A stretch of 64,000 nucleotides of DNA. Origin: Sistotremastrum niveocremeum HHB9708. Taxonomy: Eukaryota > Basidiomycota > Agaricomycetes > Sistotremastrales > Sistotremastraceae. The notes beneath the pieces were generated by a model, which searched no databases, was not told the DNA's origin, and saw only the letters and a list, made by a program, of their open reading frames with translations. The DNA lies in assembly GCA_001630475.1 (NCBI GenBank), contig KV419396.1:1012877-1076876 (forward strand). Direction: 5' to 3'. This document shows positions 57,901-64,000 of this stretch, piece after piece. The translations under genes and the position numbers were made by a program. Numbering within the stretch: the stretch's first letter is position 1; each line of letters opens with the position of its first letter.

Positions 57901-58736
57901 CCGTATTTCCGAGAGTGTCAGAGTAATTGAATCATCTGATTAGTAAGCAATACGTACTTTCGTCTTGAGTTGCGCCGTCGACTGAACCACGAAAAGCAAC
58001 TTGAATACAGCCGCGACAGATCAGATCGACCCTCACCCCCTTGGCTTTCGCGGAAACGTCAAATTCATATCTCTCAGGCATGCCATGAATAGTTACACCT
58101 AATCCCGTGATCCTCTATGTTGACCTTCGCCTCAAGGCAACGGACAGATTGATGGTGACATGATCACTAGTACTGGCAGCACCGGCTGAGCATGTCGACC
58201 TTCAATACTACCGAAGTATCTCTATTTGTGAAATCTTTGTCATTCCGTTCACTGCGCAAATACGCCTGTTACAACATCGATTTCTTCTCAGGTCCTCAGT
58301 ACTCTCCTTCTGGCCAGAGTAGCTTCTCGGTCGAATATCTCCAGTCTGTCTACGATGCATCACTCTTGCTTGAGGTGATGTTCTGAGGGTCATTCGTGCC
58401 AAGCCTCGGACGATGCTCAGTCCCAACTCTGATTGCGCTCGTGCAGATACCCTGAAGTAGGACAGCCAGTGGACGCGCGCTTGAAGTCGATTCTCGTGAT
58501 TTCTCTGTTATCACAACAGGATGCTGTCTCATGGTCATGAGAGCGCTGCTGCAATTGAGTGCTGTCGTTGCTACCTTGATAGGAGGTTTTTTGATAACTC
58601 GGAAATTTGTATCTGGTCGATTCGTCCAAAACGAGTGTTGCATCGCTATCTGTATCCGGTGTTCTTGGAAAGCTGCCCTGTGTATCTTCCAACCCATTGT
58701 GAATATTAGCGTGAGAGGAAGCGACTGGTTGACTAG

Positions 58737-59080
58737 CAAACGGTTCCCAACGGTACCGGAGCGGGCGTAGTCCACCGAGGAAGAGTCAGGAGAGAGACTG
58801 GACAGAGGGAAGTTCACCTTCTCCGAGCAGAACTTCAGGAGCCCGGGAACCCCTTTGCTCTCGAGGTTCCTATTCTCCTTCATGGTTTGGAACATGGCTG
58901 ACTTCGATCCAGGATTCCGACATGAACGAGCCCGACACTGCCGATGTCTCCTCCAGCCACATATCCGCCAAACCGAACCAACCGATCAATGCATCTACAT
59001 CCGTCACACGACCCGCCGATTGCTTCACATTCAATGAACATAGCTCCGTCCAGCCCACCACCGCCAACTTCAACTTCTAA
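58737..59080 (+). pseudogene. Coding-like remnant or small gene, unknown
   Basis: Two stretches join in frame over a possible 47-base intron (58866-58912, GTTCCT...ATCCAG): TGAGVVHRGRVRRETGQREV followed by HLLRAELQEPGNPFALE, and then DSDMNEPDTADVSSSHISAK with the end TANFNF and a TAA at 59078. Lengths 129 and 168 bases keep phase. An exon upstream (CTGGTCGATTCGTCC...GCCCTGT, about 58613-58680) may join in. No ATG start or domain is evident, so it may be the C-terminal end of a decayed gene. Family unknown. Confidence 0.25.
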
Positions 59081-59848
59081 CCCCCACACGATCACCGCTC
59101 TCCCGCATGTCAAATATCATGTCGCTCTAATCGCGTCTCTTTTGCTCAATACTCGGCTCTGCCTGGACGTCCTTCATGATTCATGAACTACACCAATACC
59201 ATCGTTCGCCCATTCCGCTGCATCACCAAGGCATTCTGTGTCAACTGGCGCGCTAAGCACCAGCCTTCATGCCGTCCTTCCTCTCATTGAATGCCAAAGT
59301 CAAATGCACTGCCCTCCTCAAAGGGCATCAAAGGAGCCTGGAGCTATGAGTTGCAAAGTCGTCTTCAGAATAAATTTTCATGAGGATTTGCCACACTTTT
59401 TCCGTTACAAATTCTCAACGCTTACGGTATTCTTGGTGGTATTATGCCACAATTTCAAGGTACCCAAGTCAAATTGCCCGAATAAGACTGTGCATGTGCT
59501 CCGCGAGAGCTTCAACAGATCTTCAGTAATGACATGAAGTGTCGTTTGCAAACCAACGTTGATTCGAGGTTGTGCTATAATTACTTTTGTATATAAATCT
59601 GTGACTTGCAGCTCCAATTTTCTCAATGCTTCACTATTCCAAGCAGGCAAGGTCAATTTCGGCGCAGCCGAAGATTCCCTAGTTCATGAGGCGGAAGAAA
59701 AGAAGCACGGGCTTCGGGCTTCGGCGAAGTTCCCGTAACCGGCCGATGCTTTCTCACTCCCTGGCGTTCCCTGAGATCCTGTCCCAAACCACATATATAG
59801 CGACCCTGCATTTCGACAGCTCGCGTTGAACCAACATTGACCGCCCCT

Positions 59849-62200
59849 ATGGCCACGACACTCAAGTACACGCCTGTCGATGAAATACCGGCGGTATGTA
59901 CAACATTTTCATGCAGTTTCAGGATCGTTTAAGCTATGTCTCAGATTCGCGAGCAACTCGTACAAGGCTTCTTGTCTGGAAAAACTCGTTCTATCAAATT
60001 CAGAAAGACACAGCTGCTTCAATTATGCTACATGATCCAGGACAACCTGGACCGCTTCAAGGAGGCTCTTCGTTTGGATTTGGGACGACACACGCTCGAA
60101 GCGTCTTTCCTTGACCTTGGAGGGGCCATTAAAGAGGCCCTGACCGCATACAAGAATGTCGAAAAATGGGCAAAGCCTGAAAGCCCTCCGTTCAGTATGG
60201 ATTACTTCCCTATGAAGCCTACAATCCGCAAAGAGCCCAAAGGCGTCGTCTTGATCATCACGTTAGCACCATCAATTTGCGCCCATTGATCAATCTCTAA
60301 GCCGTCCGCAATAGCCCGTTTAATTATCCCATCTTCTTGGCTTACAGTCCCATTGTAAGCTTGACATGCTATCAAAGAGGTGCTGCGCATTGACGAAAGA
60401 CATAGGCTGGAGCTATTGCCGCCGGTAACACCGTTTTGTTGAAACCTTCTGAATCGTCCCCGGCCTGTTCTGCCCTCTTGGAGGAACTTGGTTCTAAGTA
60501 CCTTGATCCTTCGGTGTTCCGAGTGGTCCAAGGCGCTGTTCCTGAGACTACCAAGGTGATAGGCGCATTATGTTTCAGACTGCATTTTGTCTGACATCCC
60601 AACAGCTTCTTGAGCTCCAATGGGATCATAGTAAGTAACGGAAACATTGGCAAATAGCATCTGTATTTACGAGTGCATTTCTAGTCATGTATACTGGTAT
60701 GTCTTCTGACCACCAGAGCACCAATGCTCTCCGCTAACTGGGAGCTAGGCAACGGCGCCGTCGCGAAGATTGTTTCCACAGCAGCCGCGAAACACTTGAC
60801 GCCCATTACTCTGGAGGTGAATATTATCACGAGCACCCTTTTCTGGATCGCAATTGATTTTGTTTCAGTTAGGAGGAAAATGCCCTGCTGTTGTTGACCC
60901 CAACTGTGATTTGGGTGTGACTGCTCGCCGCCTCTTGTGGGGCAAATTCGCTAATGCTGGACAGGTACTATCCTTCTTGCACCATTTTACTACTGGCTTC
61001 TCATCATTTTTCTCATAGACATGCGTCGCGCCTGATTATGTGCTCGTGCCTGCAAAATTCCAGGATGCACTCGTAGATGCGATGGTCAAAGAGTGAGTCT
61101 TCTAGCTTCCATGGCCCTAGAAGTTGCTCACCATCATTAGATATCATAACTTCTATCCTACTGGAACAACGACCACTCCCTCAGTTTCCCGCATCATCAA
61201 CGAAAGACATACCGAACGGATCAAGAAGCTCATGGATGCGACCCAAGGCGACGTGGTGGTCGGCGGAGAGACAAATGTCTCTCAGAGATTTATTGCCCCC
61301 ACCATCGTCAAGAATGTTACCGGTGACGATTCTCTGATGACTGAGTATGTTTGTACATTACACGTAAAACCATACTCTGATGCAAAATTTCAGAGAGTTA
61401 TTCGGTCCCGTGCTCCCTATTGTTCCTGTCCCCTCTATCGAGAGTGCTATTGAGTTCGTGAATGCTAGGTCAGTTCTCTCGAAGTAAACTTCAAAATCGA
61501 TCTCACGATGTCCTTAGGGATCACCCTCTTGCCCTTTATGTCTTTACCAAAGACCCGAAAGTCAAGGCTAAAGTCTTCGATAACACAAGGAGTGGTTCGG
61601 CCGTTGCCAACGAAATCTTGATTCAAGTTGTCGGTATGTACTACTTCCACTCTATTCCTGCTACCCCTCACGTGCTTTAGCCGATGGATTGCCATTCGGC
61701 GGCATTGGCCCGTCAGGACGTGAGTTCAAACTTCTATCCTAACTTGAATTTTATACTGACTCGACGATCAGAGGGCGCGCACACCGGAAAGGTACATCAT
61801 TTAGATAAAGGGCCTGTGTGACGACCTGACAATCACCTCGCAGTACTCCTTTGACACTTTCACGCATCTGCGATCAACTCTCGACAGCCCTGGATGGTGA
61901 GAGACTCCGCACAAATGATAGACGGAGATTGACTTTAGATTAGGGTCGACTTCATTTTAGGTGGACGTTTCCCTCCATATACAGTGAGCATTATCTGTCT
62001 CTCGTAGCGTTCATCTCTCATGAAGGTTTTAGTCCAAGAAAGAAAAAGCCCTCGACAAGCTCAACTATCCCAAGCTGCCTCCCCGCCCCGGCAATGCTGC
62101 TTCAAGCTGGAACAAGTGGCTGTCTATCCTCTTCATTTCTTCTGTTATCTTGGCTTTCAGGTCGAAATTTTCTGGATTGAAGTTAATCGGTTCTCATTGA
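59849..62200 (+). CDS. HFD1: Fatty aldehyde dehydrogenase, Hfd1/ALDH3 type, tail-anchored
   Basis: Oxidises long-chain aldehydes; in yeast Hfd1 also acts in coenzyme Q head-group and sphingolipid breakdown. ATG 59849 reads MATTLKYTPVDEIPA. Exons follow: EQLVQGFLSGKTRSIKFRKT, YFPMKPTIRKEPKGVVLIIT joined to PFNYPIFLAYSPI, AGAIAAGNTVLLKPSESSPA, the catalytic Glu in PITLELGGKCPAVVDP and the catalytic Cys in NAGQTCVAPDYVLVP, then EELFGPVLPIVPVPS and GLPFGGIGPSGQGAHTGKYS. The C-terminus WLSILFISSVILAFRSKF is a single hydrophobic segment, a tail anchor to ER, lipid droplet or mitochondrion, ending LKLIGSH. Many short introns; about 530 residues. Confidence 0.94.
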
Positions 62201-62648
62201 TTGAACCGAATCTGACAAGGCACACAAGGACAAACGCTAGTCCGCTCATCTTACTGATGCTGCAATCATGTCTTCTATTCATTCGACGTTTGAATTTATG
62301 TACTTGTAACCGCGCACAATGGAATTCTATTTCCTCAAATTAGCGTGAAATACTGTACTAATTGAATCTTAAGGCCCTAGAGGTGTGACCGTGACAAATC
62401 CGAACGCTAAGGCCCAAGGGCCCAAGATCGAAATGCGACGTGACAAGACCCAAAATTAGGGCCCAAATTTCTTCTCTGGGCGAAAAATCAATATTTATAT
62501 TATTTTCTGTCAGAAATTTAGGGCCCAAATCTCCTTGTGACGTGTGACTGGGCCTTGATTTGGGCCCAAAAATTTCTTGTGTGACGCGTGACCGGGCCTT
62601 AAGATAGAATTAGTACAGTATTGCTGCCGCGCTTCGCTTTATTCCGTC
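62201..62648. other. Intergenic region containing the MITE
   Basis: Downstream of the aldehyde dehydrogenase and upstream of the membrane-protein gene. More than half is occupied by the inverted-repeat element at 62353-62618. Confidence 0.6.
62353..62618. mobile_element. MITE-like element with 25-base terminal inverted repeats and TA flanks
   Basis: The left end CTGTACTAATTGAATCTTAA continues into GGCCC; the right end is its reverse complement with two mismatches (29-base comparison including flanks: 62349-62377 against 62594-62622, 27 matches). Both ends are flanked by TA (62351-62352 and 62619-62620), as expected for a Tc1/mariner target-site duplication. The 266-base interior has no ORF. 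It holds repeated GGGCCCAAA motifs (near 62418, 62459, 62521 and 62562) and two copies of TGTGACGYGTGACYGGGCCT near the right side (62536-62555 and 62580-62600). The right end is 28 bases from the next start codon. Confidence 0.75.
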
Positions 62649-63470
62649 ATGGCACCCAAAAAGGGTGTCAAAAAGCAAACCTCCAAGCCCGATATCCCAA
62701 CTGGCCCTCGTCCCTCAGAAATCCTTGATATTCCGGAAAGCGAACAAAGGAGACTGATCCAACAGTCAGAACTGTTCAAAAATGCGGCTTCTCTAACCGC
62801 ACCCGAGTTGGACCGTGGACCTGAGGCTGACTCTGCGAAAGCTGCGACGCTGGGCGATGAAATCTTCAACCTGTTTCTTCTCATTATTCCCTTTGGATCG
62901 CTGCTACTTATGATGGATATGTGAGTATCTGACCCTTCGTTTTGATTCTTTTCTCATGATATGCAGTCTCATTCACCAGCAATATACCCAGACACCTACA
63001 TTCAAAGGCGAAGTCTCTCGGATGACAGAAATGTTGCCCAGTGCGTTCATGATATAATCATTCTGTGGAATGCTCTGAATAACTCGCAAAGTCTTTGCGA
63101 TCCTGATCTTCTACAGTGAGCTCTTCCCGCGCCTTCCACCTCCTGATAATATTCTGAGTCAAAGCAAAGCAAACCGCTATAAGCACCTCGCGTTCTATCA
63201 GGCTTTCCTGTTCTTAATATCGCTATCGGCCGGAGGCAGACTAATCTGGGTCGTCAACAAATCTAATTATCTCAGAGTCATGCGCCAGGTACGTTTCTGA
63301 GTCCCGTACAACGCCAACGCCAACGCTAACTGAATCGACTGGAGTAGACGCCTGCCTTGGCGACAGTATGGGTATATGCTGTCTGGGAGCTCAACCTTGC
63401 AGCTGCGGTTGCTAGCTTGGTCCTTGTTGGTGGATGGGTGTGGTATACCGGACTAAAGATGGTGTTTTGA
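62649..63470 (+). CDS. Small multi-spanning membrane protein, DUF7719-like
   Basis: ATG 62649 gives MAPKKGVKKQTSKPDIPTGP, a basic cytosolic start, then RRLIQQSELFKNAASLTAPE. Membrane segments: EIFNLFLLIIPFGSLLLMMD, VFAILIFYS-type segment after an intron, HLAFYQAFLFLISLSAGGRL and VWELNLAAAVASLVLVGGWV. Ends YTGLKMVF. The motif LIHQQYTQTPTFKGEVSRM between helices 1 and 2 is conserved-looking. About 220 residues, three introns, four membrane helices. The family is fungal and of unknown function; I recognise it only from general layout. Confidence 0.75.
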
Positions 63471-63778
63471 GATGGTGTCGGAAGTGCTGCCCATTTGGAT
63501 CCCTCAATTATCCCTTTCACACAGTGATCTGTGGACCCTTTGCTTGACGATCGATCCGTTGTGTGTGATCTGCGGTCTGCTCAGGCGGAGGTCGGTCATG
63601 GAAGGGATGGTCTTCATCACATTGATAGGACCCTATGCGTCTCATCGTTTCCTGAAAACTCATGATAGGTTGCAGTAACTGAAAGTCATGGACGGCATGG
63701 AGATAGGAAACTGCATTATATATTGTGACTGAAGATAAGTTTTATACAGTTCATAATTACGCTATACCGTGATGGGCG
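63471..63778. other. Convergent intergenic region
   Basis: Likely 3' untranslated region of the membrane-protein gene and of the gene fragment at the right edge. A plus-strand open frame at 63472-63678 has no support. Nothing else seen. Confidence 0.35.
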
Positions 63779-64000
63779 TCACGACAAAATACTAATAGTG
63801 GAAGCATCCTCATCTCCTCGCCTCGGTTCAAAAAGACGAATCCTGACGAAATAAAGTTAGTCAGAGAATAATAAGACCAAGGAAGATACTCATCGGACGA
63901 GCAGAACCTCCCATCGCATGACTTGCGCGAATGGGAGGAAACCTGGCTCTTGCATGGCCATGGCCGATTGAAGGAGCGGACGAAATGCGAACCCAAGATT
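63779..64000 (-). CDS. C-terminal fragment of an unknown gene running off the right edge
   Basis: Minus-strand sequence can be read as an exon from the edge to about 63890 ending CDGRFCSSDE, then a 49-base intron (GTATCT...CGTCAG) and a last exon IRLFEPRRGDEDASTISILS with TGA at 63779. Two other frames are also open through the first part (one ends in a stop without the intron), so the frame and gene are tentative. No domain recognised. Confidence 0.35.

Larger units (their letters stand above)
57670..59848. other. Gene-poor 2.2 kb stretch
   Basis: The longest space in the window. It contains an imperfect direct repeat (57789-57900) and, in its second half, coding-like sequence on the plus strand (see next entries). 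No intact gene with a recognisable domain is present. Minus-strand open frames at 58350-58895 and 58417-58692 begin with non-ATG codons or lack support. It may be the site of a decayed gene. Confidence 0.5.

Noticed and set aside
58350-58895. 181-codon minus-strand frame in the gene-poor region
   Set aside because: No family resemblance, and the overlapping plus-strand reading looks more protein-like. Kept only as part of the unexplained region.

Overview
This window is nuclear DNA of a filamentous basidiomycete, most likely an Agaricomycete. Nearly every gene is broken by short introns of about 50-60 bases with GT...AG ends, genes lie on both strands with little space between them, and the recognisable proteins are fungal (Ssd1-type RNB protein, Zn2Cys6 factor with fungal_trans domain, RTA1 proteins, Dal5-type permease). 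I cannot name the species. About 35 protein genes can be supported. No rRNA, tRNA, CRISPR array, virus or complete transposon was seen; one small non-autonomous transposon-like element (MITE) was found.

Layout. 0-10 kb: mitochondrial glycerol-3-phosphate dehydrogenase (cut by the left edge), Vps24 (ESCRT-III), NAD-isocitrate dehydrogenase subunit and a large Ssd1-like RNB protein. 10-21 kb: a BTB/POZ-like protein divergent from a small zinc-ribbon RNase P/MRP-like protein, two tandem RTA1 membrane proteins, the Pol I factor Rrn7/TAF1B and a long disordered protein. 21-32 kb: a compact block of head-to-head pairs: coiled-coil protein/TspO, Elp2/phosphopantetheinyl transferase, Iba57/Pet191, Gpn3/Fmp32-like, then PYM. 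Five of these are expected to work in mitochondria. 32-47 kb: an unknown nuclear-looking protein, a Dal5-type permease, acetyl-CoA acetyltransferase, Atg10, ribosomal protein S1/S3a, adenine phosphoribosyltransferase, an EDEM-type GH47 mannosidase with a PA domain and a zinc-ribbon ZNRD2-like protein. 47-64 kb: an Arg/Ser-rich protein, an FSAF1/C1orf131-like ribosome-assembly factor, a Zn2Cys6 regulator, an ACAD10/11-type acyl-CoA dehydrogenase, a gene-poor 2.2 kb stretch with a possible gene relic, a fatty aldehyde dehydrogenase (Hfd1-like), the MITE, a small membrane protein and a gene fragment at the right edge.

The genes do not form one pathway. This is mainly a housekeeping segment covering mitochondrial metabolism and assembly, ribosome and tRNA biology, ER quality control and autophagy. 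I found no convincing new multi-gene system. The most unusual signals are: an intron with a GA rather than GT donor inside the G3 box of GPN3; a GC-AG intron in TspO; a divergent gene pair whose start codons are 7 bases apart; a 266-bp TA-flanked MITE next to a start codon; an Ssd1-like protein that keeps the RNase II catalytic aspartates; and a thiolase with two in-frame starts that could give mitochondrial and cytosolic forms.

Exon borders were worked out by eye from splice consensus and protein continuity. Gene ends are more reliable than individual internal introns.
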